Shown: positions 29,058-38,542 of the stretch, piece after piece
How positions within the stretch are numbered: the stretch's first letter is position 1
Layout: each line of letters starts with the position of its first letter
NCBI GenBank assembly: GCA_963795665.1
Contig: CAWCIP010000027.1
Location: forward strand, 1-64,000
Direction of reading: 5' to 3'
Length of the DNA stretch: 64,000 bases
DNA from: DASUPK01 sp963795665
Lineage (GTDB): Bacteria; Actinomycetota; Thermoleophilia; Solirubrobacterales; 70-9
The notes under the pieces: model-generated
Seen by the model: the letters and a program-made list of their open reading frames with translations, nothing else
Database searches by the model: none
What the model was told of the DNA's origin: nothing
Position numbers and translations under genes: made by a program

Positions 29058-30346
29058 TCAGTAATCGAAGGAATACCCGACCACGGCCGCGACCGTGTTG
29101 ATCGGCGGCGACAGGTCGAAGCGGCGCTGCGACGCCGATGGCCCCCGGCGGCGAGCTGTTTCCGGCCTGCCGGATGTACTCGGCGCGCAGGGTCCACAGC
29201 CCGCTGCCGAAGTCGCCGAAGTGGAAGGAGAACGTGGCGCCCGCGGTCAGCGTGGTCAGCTTGCCGAGCCGATAGTCGCTGGTGGCGAAGGCCGGGAGCG
29301 CGCGCGCCGGCGACGAGGCCCGAGGATGAAGAAGTCCGCGGCACTCTGGCTGGTAGAAGCGCAGGTGCGGCTCGAAGTACCACCGTCGTCCTCGAGAGTC
29401 GTGGCGGTACTTGAGATCGAGGGTGTTCGACTGCACGCCCCAGGTGTCCGGTGTAGTAGCGGTAGGTGGAATAGAAGGACGTCGTGCGAGAAGTGGTAGA
29501 CGGAGCTCAGCAGCAGAGAGGAGCGGGTACGCGTGCGAGGGCCGCTTGTCGGTCAGCTGACCGACCGGGTAGCCGGTGACCGGGTCCATCAGGCTGATCA
29601 CCTTGTAGGGCTCGGTCAGGTAGCCGTTCTCGAACGTCCGCGAGGCGTCGAGCGCCAGCAACCAGCGCCGCGTGATCGACCCGCGAGACGCCGAACAGCA
29701 GGCTCGCTGACCCGTTTCGAGCTCGACTCCGTGCGAGACCACGGTGCCGTCGGAGAGCCCGATGCGGAGTGCCGCCGACCGGGAAGACAGAGTCGTCGTT
29801 GACGCCGCCGCCGAGCGTCCAGGGTGACAGAGCCGGTCGAGAAACTGCGAACGGTGAGCTTGCCGTTGACGCCGAGCGACTGGTAGTCCTTCTCGCGCGA
29901 GGCGTGAAGGCCGAGGGTGGAGGTGACGTGGCGCCCGAGCGGCCGCAGCCAGCTCGCCGTCCAGCCCGACCCGGCGGTCCTGGAAGGAGATCGTCAGGGA
30001 ATCTCGCCCGGCGGGGGTCGTGATGACCTGTCCCGAGGCGCTGGTGTGGGTCTGGACGATGCCCGGACGGCAGCGCGCCGCTGGGCGACGCACCGGTGAT
30101 GACGTCGATGCCCACCTGGCCGAACAGAGACTGGCCGTCGCCGAACAGGCGCGTCGCGCGGACGACCGGCTCGAAGCACCTGGGCCCGCCCCTGCTCGCC
30201 GTAGAACAGCGTCGTGTACGTCGAGCTGGCTGGAGGGCTGGGGGTCCGCGGGGGTGTCGGCGGCCGGCGCCGCGGCCGGGACCAGAAGGAGCGCGAGCGC
30301 CGCGGTGCCCAGCCGCTCGCGCAGCGGCGACGCAGGCTTCTGTCCG
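29058..30346 (-). CDS. DUF3570-type outer-membrane beta-barrel protein (multiply frameshifted)
   Basis: Fragments in several frames assemble into the DUF3570 pattern: a signal-like start (LGTAALALLLVPAAAPAA), EPVVRATRLFGDGQSLFGQ, VDVITGASPSGALPSG-like and ITTPAGRDSLTISFQDRR segments, and MDPVTGYPVGQLTDKRP. Alternating strands lead to a C-terminal PINTVAAVVGYSFDY, the aromatic end typical of outer-membrane barrels. I count at least six frame breaks. DUF3570 genes usually sit beside DUF4266, a TlpA-like thioredoxin and ApbE, exactly as here. The function is unknown; an outer-membrane conduit or receptor is a guess. It follows the DUF4266 stop directly. Confidence 0.7.
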
Positions 30347-30348
30347 TC

Positions 30349-30580
30349 TCAGTTGCACCCGCAGCCTCCCCCTCCGACCTCCTGGCCGCCGGTCGAGGCT
30401 TCCTTGCTGAAGTAGATGTGGTCGTCGATCGCGTGCAGCATCGGACAGGGGTTGAGCTGCATCCGCTGCTCGGCGAGCAGGTCCCGGTCCCAGGGCTTGA
30501 CGCTGGCGCAGCCGCCGGCGAGCGCCGCGGCACCCAGGAGCAAGAGCACGCCGCACCGCGCGTCTCCGCCTCTCGGTCAT
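30349..30580 (-). CDS. DUF4266 small lipoprotein with Gly-rich CGCN tail (5' frameshift)
   Basis: The open frame gives 66 residues: hydrophobic segment with lipobox LAGGC, then SVKPWDRDLLA, a Cys in NPCPM, HIYFSKE and a C-terminal GGGGCGCN. This is the DUF4266 pattern. A better start is ATG 30580 (MTERRRRAVRR), which overlaps the TlpA stop as ATGA and joins the lipoprotein frame after a one-base break near 30555. The protein is predicted to be lipid-anchored at the periplasmic face. The tail with two Cys and the preceding EASTGG are candidate sites for metal binding or modification, possibly by the linked ApbE (hypothesis). Confidence 0.75.
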
Positions 30581-31140
30581 TTCGAAACCTCCTCCTGGAT
30601 CCGCTTCTCGAACGCCTGCGTCTCCTTCTGCGTAGAAGCCGGCGTGGGCCTCGACGAGCCTGCCGTCACGTCCGAGCAGGTAGCTCGAGGGCATCGTCCG
30701 CACGTCGTAGGCCTCGGCGGTCCGGCCCGCGGGATCGAACGCCACGAAGAACGGCGGTCGAGAACCCGCTCAGGAAGGACGTCCGCGGCGGTCCGGTCCT
30801 TGTCGAGATCGATCGCGACCACGACGAGACCGTGGTCGCCGTATCGGTCGTGCCATCTCGGCCAGCCACGGGAAAGACTTCCGGCACGGCACGCACCACG
30901 AAGCCCAGAAGTCGACCAAGAACGACCTTGCCGTGCAACGACTCGAGCGAGACGGTGCCGGAGGTCGTGGGCAGCGTGAACGCGAGGTCGCGCGAAGCGG
31001 GCGCCGCGCGACCGCGCGCGGCGGCGGGCGCGGTCGCCGTGCCCATCAGCAGGACGAGGAGAAGGAGAGAGGAGTCGGTGAGTACGGGTCGTGTCGGGTG
31101 GCGGCGGCTCGTCCGGAGCCACGATCGGCGACGGGTCCAT
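30577..31140 (-). CDS. TlpA-like secreted thioredoxin (multiply frameshifted)
   Basis: Thioredoxin-fold segments appear across frames: a hydrophobic signal region (LLLLVLLMGTATAPAAA), DLAFTLPTTSGTVSLESLHG, active site FWASWCVPCRK (CxxC, seen on the minus strand near 30885-30910), GDHGLVVVAIDLDKD, FDPAGRTAEAYDVRTMPSSYLL with the cis-Pro, and a charged helix ending EEVSK at 30577. About four one-base breaks. TlpA/ResA-type proteins reduce disulfides or haem-ligand cysteines in the periplasm; the Cys-rich DUF4266 partner downstream is a plausible client. First gene of the cluster; the start (about 31140, MDPSPIV) is tentative. Confidence 0.7.
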   Translation of the reverse strand: MDPSPIVAPDEPPPPDTTRTHRLLSPSPRPADGHGDRARRRARSRGARFARPRVHAAHDLRHRLARVVARQGRSWSTSGLRGACRAGSLSRGWPRWHDRYGDHGLVVVAIDLDKDRTAADVLPERVLDRRSSWRSIPRAGPPRPTTCGRCPRATCSDVTAGSSRPTPASTQKETQAFEKRIQEEVSK

Positions 31141-31362
31141 GTTCTCGACGCTCGCAGCAATCCGGATGCCATGGCCGGAGCGCAGATTCGGCACGCCGCG
31201 GCCTCCACTCGTCCTCGCTCGCGGACGACCGGCGACCTCGATCGGAGACAGGCTCCCGACCGCCCCGCGAGACCGCCGGCTCCGTCAGGCAGGGAAGGTT
31301 TTGAAAGCTCCCGGGCCGGCAGTAGGATCATCGAACCACAGTCCGAAGAGAGGGGGCTCCCG

Positions 31363-32733
31363 ATGGCGAAGCCGACGATCGACGGTTTGCGCGAGCAGTG
31401 CCGTGGCCGTGTGATCACGCCCGGGGACGCGGATTACGACGAAGTCCGCAAGGTCTACAACGGAATGATCGACAAGCGCCCGGCGCTCGTCGTGCGCGCG
31501 GCCGACGTCGGCGACGTCCAGGCCGCGGTCGGCTACGCCCGCGAGCACGGGATCGACCTCGCGGTGCGCGGCGGCTCGCACAGCGTTCCGGGATTCGGGA
31601 CCTGCGACGGCGGCGTGGTGATCGACCTGGGCGACCTGCGCAACGTGCGCGTGGACCCGGCGCGCAAGACCGCGCGCGCGGGCGGCGGCGCGACCTGGGC
31701 GGACTTCAACCACGCCACCTACCCCTACGGCCTGGCGACGACCGGCGGGATCGTCGGCACGACCGGCGTCGCCGGCCTGACGCTGGGCGGCGGCATCGGC
31801 TACCTGTCGCGCGGCTGCGGTCTGTCGCTCGACAACCTTCTCTCGGCCGACGTCGTCACCGCCGACGGGAGGGTCCTGGTCGCGAGCGAGAAGGAGAACG
31901 AGGACCTCTTCTGGGCGCTGCGCGGCGGGGGCGGCAACTTCGGCGTCGTCACCTCGTTCGAGTTCCGCATGCACCCGGTCAAAGACGTGGTCGCCGGCAT
32001 CTTCTTCTACCCGATCGACCGGGTGCGGGACGTCCTCGGCTTCTACCGCGAGCACGTCGCCAAGGCGCCGGAGCAGCTCGGGCTCTTCCCCGCCTTCCAG
32101 ATCGCTCCGCCGCTGCCGTTCATCCCGGAGAAGGAGCACGGCAAGACCTTCATCGCCATCGTCTCCTGCTGGTCCGGACCGGTGGACCAGGGCGAGAGCC
32201 AGATGAAGGCGATGCGCGGACCGGCGCCGGTCGTCGCCGAGATGGTGGCGCCGATGCCCTACTACGTCATCAACGGCCTGTTCGACCCGCTGCTCCCGCC
32301 CGGCCTACAGCACTACTGGAAAGCCTCCTACGCCGTCGACCTGACCGACGGCGCGATCGCCGCCCACGAGGAGTTCGGGCCGCGCGTCCCGGCGCTCAAC
32401 TCGACCATGCACATCTACCCGATCAACGGCGCCTGCAACCGGGTGGCGCCCGACGCCACGGCCTTCGCCTACCGCGAGGCCCGCTTCGCCACGGTGATCG
32501 CCGGCATGTGGCCCGACCCCGCCGACAACGCGAAGAACACGAAGTGGGTCAAGGACTACTACAAGGCGCTCGAGCCGCACTCGATGTCCGCCGGCTACGT
32601 CAACTTCATGGCCGGCGACGACGCCGGCCGGGTGCGCGACAACTACCGCGGCAACTGGGACCGGCTGGTGGCGACCAAGCGGAAGTACGACCCGGACAAC
32701 CTCTTCCACCTGAACCAGAACATCCGGCCCTAG
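31363..32733 (+). CDS. FAD-linked oxidase (BBE-type, mono-covalent flavin)
   Basis: A 456-residue FAD-binding oxidoreductase of the berberine-bridge/6-hydroxynicotine-oxidase family. The PCMH-type FAD domain contains RGGSHSVPGF, with His73 as the expected covalent flavin ligand. TTGVAGLTLGGGIGYL follows; the Cys of bicovalent enzymes is absent here. DLFWALRGGGGNFGVVT comes next, and the C-terminal BBE segment ends KYDPDNLFHLNQNI. These enzymes oxidise alcohols, sugars or alkaloid-like amines with O2; the substrate is not predictable. The ATG at 31363 precedes the first conserved helix. The frame is clean. It is divergent from the TlpA cluster across about 220 bases with no gene. Confidence 0.9.
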   Translation: MAKPTIDGLREQCRGRVITPGDADYDEVRKVYNGMIDKRPALVVRAADVGDVQAAVGYAREHGIDLAVRGGSHSVPGFGTCDGGVVIDLGDLRNVRVDPARKTARAGGGATWADFNHATYPYGLATTGGIVGTTGVAGLTLGGGIGYLSRGCGLSLDNLLSADVVTADGRVLVASEKENEDLFWALRGGGGNFGVVTSFEFRMHPVKDVVAGIFFYPIDRVRDVLGFYREHVAKAPEQLGLFPAFQIAPPLPFIPEKEHGKTFIAIVSCWSGPVDQGESQMKAMRGPAPVVAEMVAPMPYYVINGLFDPLLPPGLQHYWKASYAVDLTDGAIAAHEEFGPRVPALNSTMHIYPINGACNRVAPDATAFAYREARFATVIAGMWPDPADNAKNTKWVKDYYKALEPHSMSAGYVNFMAGDDAGRVRDNYRGNWDRLVATKRKYDPDNLFHLNQNIRP

Positions 32734-32821
32734 GGAGAGCGGAGCCGTCCGGATCCGCCGCCCGGCTTGGGCATCCGTCGCGAACCTGTTAGAAAACCGC
32801 GGTCCGATGGAGGGCGGATCG

Positions 32822-33356
32822 ATGGGCTCGACAATTTCGCGCTGGCTGGTGGTCTGTCTCGTCTGCATGCCGGGCCTCGCCTTCGCCCAGTCGGAGCGGC
32901 GGCCGCCGCGTCGATCTCGCCGTGCTCGCCGGCAGCTTCAACTTCGGCCACGGCCACCCGACGACGCTCGGCGGCGTCGAGCTCCGGGGTCAGATCGGCC
33001 ACGACTGGCAGGTGGGCGAGAGCCATCTGAAGTGGCGCCCCGAGATCGGCGCCTTCGGCACCTCGGACAGCGCCTTGTTCGGCTGGGTCGGGATGCGGCT
33101 GGACCTCGAGACACCGCGGCACTGGCGCTTCTCGGTCGCCTTCGACCCCGGCGCCTACTCGCCCGGCGACGACAAGGAGCTCGGCGACACGGTCGAGTTC
33201 CGCTCCAGCTTCGAGGTGCTCCACGCGCTCGGCCGCCGGCAGCAGATCGGCGTCACCGTCTTCCACATGTCGAACGCCAGCCTCTCCGACGTCAACCCGG
33301 GCGCCAACTCCGCCGCGCTGGTCTGGACCCTGCGCTTCGGCCGGCCTGCCGGCTGA
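32822..33356 (+). CDS. PagL-like lipid A 3-O-deacylase / acyloxyacyl hydrolase (frameshifted)
   Basis: The signal peptide (MGSTISRWLVVCLVCMPGLAFAQ) is followed by a frame break near 32910. A beta-barrel of about 140 residues then runs from VLAGSFNFGHG to TLRFGRPAG. The PagL active-site region VTVFHMSNASLSDVNPGANS carries the catalytic His-x-Ser pair and the P-N-P-G-type turn. PagL removes the 3-O acyl chain of lipid A in the outer membrane, which lowers immune or peptide recognition. It fits the window's Ara4N-lipid A operon as a second lipid A remodelling function. ATG 32807 is an alternative start. Confidence 0.8.
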
Positions 33357-33470
33357 GATCCCGGGCCGCGCCCGGCCCGAGGCACGACGGCTCGCCGCAC
33401 TCCCACCCCCCACGGGAACAGCTTTCAGGGCGAGGTCCGAACGGAGCGCTCAGCCCGGGCCAGACAGAAG

Positions 33471-33610
33471 CTTCCAATGAAAGGGAAAGACCAGAGCGTG
33501 GATCGGCGCCTCGGGCCCCTCCACGCGGTTCGAAGCCCCGACTCTCCCTTCAACAGAAGGTCTTCGCCGGGTTGCGCGGCTGCGCCGCGCGGAAGGGCAG
33601 GCGCCAACGA
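33471..33610. repeat. Dispersed intergenic repeat, copy 1
   Basis: An element of about 140 bases in the convergent gap after the PagL gene. Its best conserved 64-base core (33546-33609) starts CCCTTCAACAGAAGGTCTT and contains GGTTGCGCGGCTGCGC and GGCAGGCGC. A second copy lies at 36264-36400 in the same orientation. The 33357-33634 gap shows no gene. The nature of the element is unknown. Confidence 0.7.
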
Positions 33611-33634
33611 CCGAGACCGGATCGGATGCGGTCC

Positions 33635-35215
33635 CTAGGAATCCGTTTCGGTGAGGATCGCCTCGACGGCCCCGGCGTCGCCGCGCTCCATCGCGGCGGC
33701 GATGCGCAGCGAGTCGCGGTCGCGGCCGATCGAGGCCACGGCGAGCGGCTTGCCGTCCTTCCGGAAGGCGACCAGGCAGCTCCTCCTCGCCACGTCGCCG
33801 TGAACCTCGGCGGCGTCCCAGCTCTCGGCGTGGCCGACGTAGTGGATCGCGACGTCGTAGTGCTGGCTCCAGAAGAAGGGCGCGGCGGCGAACGGCTCCT
33901 CGTAACCCAGGATGTTGCGCGCCGCGGTCTGGCCCTGGCGCTCGGCGACCACCCAGTGCTCGACCCGGATCGCCTCGCCGCTCCACGGGTCCGGCCAGCG
34001 CACGACGTCGCCCGCCGCCCAGATCCCCTCGGTGCTGGTGCGCAGGTACCGGTCCACGACGACGCCGTGGTCGAGCGCCAGACCGGCGCCCTCGGCCAAG
34101 GCGAGCTCGGGGCGCACGCCGACGCCGAGGACCACGAGGTCGGCCGCCAGCCCGGTGCCGTCGTCGAGCGTGGCCGTCCCTTCGCCGATCTCGGCGACGG
34201 TGCGGCCGAGATGGAAGCGCACGCCGCGCCCCTCGTGCAGCCCGCGCACGAAGGCGCCCAGCTCGTCGCCCAGCACACGCGCCATCGGCACCGCCTCCGG
34301 CGCGACGACGGCGACGTCCAGTCCGCGCTCGATCAGCGACGCGGCGACCTCGAGGCCGATGAAGCTCGCGCCGACCACGACCGCGCGCTCCGCGCCCACG
34401 GCGCTAGCTACGATCGCCCGGCTGTCGGCGAGCGTACGCAGGGTGTGGACGTGGGGGCGCTCGGCGCCGGGGATCGGCAGGCGCACGGGCGCGGCGCCCG
34501 GGGCCAGCAGCAGCGCCCCGTAGTCGAGCCGGCGGCCGTCGTCGAGCTCGACCCGGCGGGCGACCCGATCGATCCCCGTGACACGACGCCCCAGCTCGAG
34601 GCCGATCCGCGACTGCGCGTACCAGTCGTCGGCGCGCAGCGGCAGCCACTCCTCGGGCGCGCCGCCGGCGAGATAGTCCTTCGAGAGGTTGGGGCGGTCG
34701 ACCGGTGCGGAGGAGTCGGCCGAGACGATCGTGACCGGGGCTTCGTACCCCTCGCGCCGCAACCTCTCCGCTGCCGCGAAGCCGGCCGCCCCGCCGCCCA
34801 CGATGACGACGGAGGACGGCGGTGAGGCGATCGGCCGCCGCCGCGACTTCGCCTCGGCAGCGCCGGTGACGAAGACGCGCTCCCCCCGGCGCTCGACGGC
34901 GAAGGTCGGTACCGGGTCGATCGCCGGGGCGTGGACGGCCTCGCCGGTCTCCGGCCGGAAGCCGGCCTGATGGAGCGGGCAGCGGACGCACTCGCCGTCG
35001 AAGAAGCCCTCGGCCAGCGGCCCGCCGTAGTGGGTGCACGAGGCACCGAGCGCGTGCACCGCGTCGCCGCGGCGCACGAGCAGCACCGCCTGGTCGCCGA
35101 AGCGGCCCGCGAGCATCCCGCCGTCGGGGATCTCGGCCAGCGCGACCCCTGCCGCGCCCAGGTCGGGCCCCGCCGGCCGTTCCCGGCTCTCGTCGCTTCC
35201 GTCGCCGCCGCTCAT
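33635..35215 (-). CDS. Rieske-FAD/NAD(P) ferredoxin reductase-like protein
   Basis: A 526-residue fusion. An N-terminal Rieske domain (about 20-115) has ligands C60/H62 and C79/H82 in CTHYGG and CPLHQ. A pyridine nucleotide-disulfide-type reductase follows with FAD-binding VVIVGGGAAGFAAAE near 140, NAD(P)-binding VVVGASFIGLEVA near 285 and GIWAAGDV near 400. A reductase C-terminal domain begins at about 430. The architecture matches AIFL-type NAD(P)H:ferredoxin reductases that shuttle electrons to oxygenases or other acceptors. It lies 10 bases downstream of the pirin gene in the same operon, so it may serve or detoxify the pirin reaction. No oxygenase is nearby. Confidence 0.88.
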   Translation of the reverse strand: MSGGDGSDESRERPAGPDLGAAGVALAEIPDGGMLAGRFGDQAVLLVRRGDAVHALGASCTHYGGPLAEGFFDGECVRCPLHQAGFRPETGEAVHAPAIDPVPTFAVERRGERVFVTGAAEAKSRRRPIASPPSSVVIVGGGAAGFAAAERLRREGYEAPVTIVSADSSAPVDRPNLSKDYLAGGAPEEWLPLRADDWYAQSRIGLELGRRVTGIDRVARRVELDDGRRLDYGALLLAPGAAPVRLPIPGAERPHVHTLRTLADSRAIVASAVGAERAVVVGASFIGLEVAASLIERGLDVAVVAPEAVPMARVLGDELGAFVRGLHEGRGVRFHLGRTVAEIGEGTATLDDGTGLAADLVVLGVGVRPELALAEGAGLALDHGVVVDRYLRTSTEGIWAAGDVVRWPDPWSGEAIRVEHWVVAERQGQTAARNILGYEEPFAAAPFFWSQHYDVAIHYVGHAESWDAAEVHGDVARRSCLVAFRKDGKPLAVASIGRDRDSLRIAAAMERGDAGAVEAILTETDS

Positions 35216-35225
35216 CGTCCGCGCC

Positions 35226-36132
35226 TCACTTCTTGATGAAGGTCCCGTGCCGCAGCTCGTCGTAGGCCTGGCGCAGCTGCTCCTGGGTGTTCATCACGAT
35301 CGGCCCGTACCAGGCCACCGGCTCGGCGAACGGCTTGCCCGAGACGAGCAGGAAGCGGACCCCCTGCTCGCCGGCCTCGACCACGACCTCGTCGCCGCGG
35401 TCGAACAGGATCAACGAGCGGTCCTCGACCTCGGCCGGCGGCGCTTCGTCCGACCACCAGCCGACGCCCTCGGTGGGCACCTCGAGCGGCTGCGAGGCGT
35501 CGCAGAACTTGCCCGCGCCGCCGAAGACGTAGGCGAAGGCGTGGCGGGTGGTCTCGACCGGCAGCGTCTTCCTCTTGCCCGCGGGCACCGTGACGTCGAG
35601 GTAGATCGGGTCGGCGGCGACGCCGTCCACCGGGCCGCTTCTGGCCCCAGAACTCGCCGCAGACGATCCGCACGGTGGTGCCGTCGTCGTCGGTCACCTC
35701 GGGGACGTCGCCGGCCTGGACCTCCTGGTAGCGCGGGTCGGTCATCTTGAGCGACGCCGGGAGGTTGCCCCAGAGCTGGAAGCCGTGCATCCGGCCGACG
35801 GCGTCCCCCTGCGGCATCTCCTGGTGGATGATGCCGCTGCCCGCGGTCATCCACTGCACGTCGCCCGCCGCGATGGCGCCGCGGTTGCCCAGGCTGTCGC
35901 CGTGCTCGACGGTGCCGGCCAGGACGTAGGTGATCGTCTCGATGCCGCGGTGCGGGTGCCAGGGAAAGCCGGCCAGGTAGTCCTCGGGGCGCTCGTTGCG
36001 GAAGTCGTCGAGCAGCAGGAAGGGATCGAACTCGCCGGTGTCGCCGAAGCCGAAGGCGCGCCGCAGGTGGACGCCGGCGCCCTCGAGGGTGGGTTTCGCC
36101 TGGATGATCTTCTGGATCGGCCGGAAGGACAT
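35226..36132 (-). CDS. Pirin-family protein (frameshifted)
   Basis: A bicupin of about 300 residues. The N-terminal cupin has the metal motif WHPHRGIETITYVLAG, then EHGDSLG and SGIIHQEMP, which match pirin/YhhW quercetinase-like proteins. The frame breaks near 35635, in a GCGGCCC stretch. The C-terminal cupin continues as PIYLDVTVPAGK through VLVSGKPFAEPVAWYGPIVMN, a pirin signature, to the stop at 35226. ATG 36132 has GGAGGTGCC just upstream. Pirins bind Fe(II) and act as quercetin dioxygenases or redox regulators. It is probably first gene of an operon with the Rieske reductase. Confidence 0.88.
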
Positions 36133-36263
36133 GGCACCTCCTGGGGTCCCCCGCGCTCGGAACGAGCGCCAACCGGGAAGCGCCAACCTTACACCTCGGC
36201 ACCGCCTCCGATGGTCACGTTCCAGCGTCGCACGCCGACGCCGGGAACCAGGCCGAACAGAGG

Positions 36264-36400
36264 CATTCCAGTGATGGGAAGGACCGGGGCACCGGCCCTC
36301 GCCCCGGGCCCCGAGGCATCGGCCGGGTCCGGCCTTTCCCTTCGACAGAAGGTCTTACCCGGTTGCGCGGCTGCGCAGCGCGAAACGGCAGGCGCGAACG
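36264..36400. repeat. Dispersed intergenic repeat, copy 2
   Basis: Second copy of the element at 33471-33610. Its core is 36338-36400, beginning CCCTTCGACAGAAGGTCTT and ending in GGCAGGCGCGAACG. Both copies also share a 5' part (TTCCA-TGA-GGGAA-GACC). It lies between the KefB-type gene and the pirin operon, so the two copies bracket the pirin-reductase block. Confidence 0.7.
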
Positions 36401-36443
36401 CCCGGGTCACGCCCACCCCTGCGGGAACCGCTCGGGCGCCGGG

Positions 36444-38448
36444 TCAGCCGCCTTCCGGCCGCGGCGGCTCGAGCTGGTCCATCGCCCGGTCGACCTCCTC
36501 GTGGCTGCCGACGATCACCAGGACGTCGCCGGCCTCCAGGCGCAGCTCCGGGGTGGGATTGGGCATCGAGGTCTCGCCGCGCACGACCGCGATCACCGTC
36601 GCCCCGGTCCGGTTGCGCAGGTCGAGGTCGCGCAGGGTGATCCCCGCCGCGGGGCTCCCGGGCTCGAGCCGGAACAGGTCGGTGGTGCCGGCCTCGAGCG
36701 CGCGCAGCAGCTCGGCCGAAACCTCGCCGCGCAGCGCCGGCGCCCGGAGCATCTTGTAGCCCTCGCCGCGCAACACGCGGGTCTGGGCGCGGACGATGTT
36801 GCGCGGCACGTGGTAGCGCTCCAGGACGCGGGTGAAGATCTCGATCGCCGACTCGAACTCCTCGGCGATCACCTCGTCGGCTCCGCACGCCCGCAGCTCC
36901 TCGATCTGCTGCACCATCGGCGTGCGCACCAGGATGTAGACGCAGGGATTCAGCCTCCGAGCCAGCGCGATGCCGCGGCGGACGGCCTCGAGGTCGGAGA
37001 TCGCGAAGACCACCGCCTGCGCTGCGCTCGACGTCCACGTGCTCGAGGATCTCCCGCCGGCTCGCGTCGCCGAAGACCATCGGAGTCCCCTCCCGCAGGC
37101 CGCCTCGGACGGCGTCGCCGTCGAGCTCCACCACCACGTGGCGGATCCCGACCTCGGCGAGGACCCGCGCCAGCGTGCGGCCGTTCAGACCGTAGCCGAC
37201 TACGACGACGTGGTTGCGCAACCGCTCGCGCTCCACGCCCGCCGCCGGTCCCAGCCGCGGCACGCGTCCGGCGAGCCAGACCGGCAGCCGGGCTCCGGCG
37301 TGCGCTCCCAGAGCCACGAGCGTCGGCGTGGCGAGCAGGGTGAGCACCGCGACCGCGATCAGGGTCTGGTACGCCTCGACGCCGACCAGCCCCTGCTCAC
37401 GGCCGACGTTGAGCAGCACGAAGGAGAACTCGCCGATCTGCGCCAGGCCCAGCCCGACGACGGTCACGATGCGCGCGGGGTATCTCAGCGCCGCGGTGGC
37501 GCTGGCCGCGGTCGCCGCCTTGACGGCGATCACGAACAGGGTCAGCCCCAGGACCCGCACCGGATGCGCGACGACGAAGTCGACGTCGACCAGCATGCCG
37601 ATCGAGACGAAGAAGACGCTGGCGAAGACGTCGCGGAACGGCGTCGTGTCGGCCACGACCTGGGGGCTGTACTCGCTCTCGGAGACGATGATCCCGGCGA
37701 CGAAGGCGCCGAGTGCGAGCGAGAAGCCGAGCGACTCGGTGACGTAGGCCATACCCAGGCACACGAGCAGGGCCCCGAGCACGAAGAGCTCGCGGATGCG
37801 GGTCCGCACCAGGTGCTCGAGCAGGCGCGGCATCAGATAGCGGGCGACGACGAAGACCGCCGCCACCGCCAGGACTCCGGCTGCGAAGCGCAGCAGGAAG
37901 GACCCCGGCGAGACCTCCCCGGTACCCGCGAGCAGCGGCGTCAGGACGATCATCGGCACGAGCAGGAAGTCCTGGAACAGCAGGATGCCGGTCACGGTCC
38001 CGCCCTGGGGCGACTCCATCTCGCGCCGGTCGCGGTAGAGCTTGAGCACGACGGCGGTGCTCGACAGCGCGAGGACGAAGCCGTAGAAGAGCGCCCGCCG
38101 CGCGGGCACCCCGGCGGCGACGGCGGCCAGGGCGACGACCGCGACCGTGCCGGCCGCCTGCACGCTCCCGCCCAGGAAGAAGGCGCGCCGGATCTCCCGC
38201 AGCCGCCCGAGCGAGAACTCGAGCCCGACCGAGAAGAGCAGGAAGACGACGCCGATCTCGGCGAAAACGCCCACCGCCGCGCTGTCGCCGAACCACCCGA
38301 GCCCGGACGGGCCGATCAGGACGCCGGTCAGCAGCAGGCCCACGACCGGCGCGAGCCGCAGGCGGTGGCTCGCCAGCAGCACGACGACCGACGCGCCGAG
38401 GACGAGCAGCGCCTCGGCCAGAAAGTGCTGGACGGTCACGACGGGCAT
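36444..38448 (-). CDS. CPA2-type cation/proton antiporter with TrkA domains (KefB-like, frameshifted)
   Basis: About 668 residues. Residues 1-390 form a 12-13 helix Na+/H+-exchanger fold with FLLFSVGLEFSL, SSTAVVLKLY, LLFQDFLLVPMI and LAQIGEFSFVLL. An RCK/TrkA-N domain follows (RNHVVVVGYGLNGRTLARVL). A one-base break near 37015 interrupts TrkA-N, which resumes with FAISDLEAVRRGIALARRLNP. It ends with a TrkA-C domain (about 36450-36700). This fits K+/H+ antiporters such as KefB/YbaL, with nucleotide or ligand gating. The role is cation and pH homeostasis under stress. Confidence 0.88.
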
Positions 38449-38542
38449 GGTGCCTGGACCCTACCCCGCAGCGTCCGGGTCACCCCCTCCCCCACGGAAA
38501 CCGCCCGCGCGGGCCGACGGACCCGGACGCGCTCCCCTGCCG

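Noticed and set aside
28160..31140. Programmed frameshifting to explain the ApbE cluster
   Set aside because: Breaks are too many, occur at unrelated sequences and in all four genes. Indels or decay are simpler. The only convincing programmed site is the A7 run in the IS3 element.
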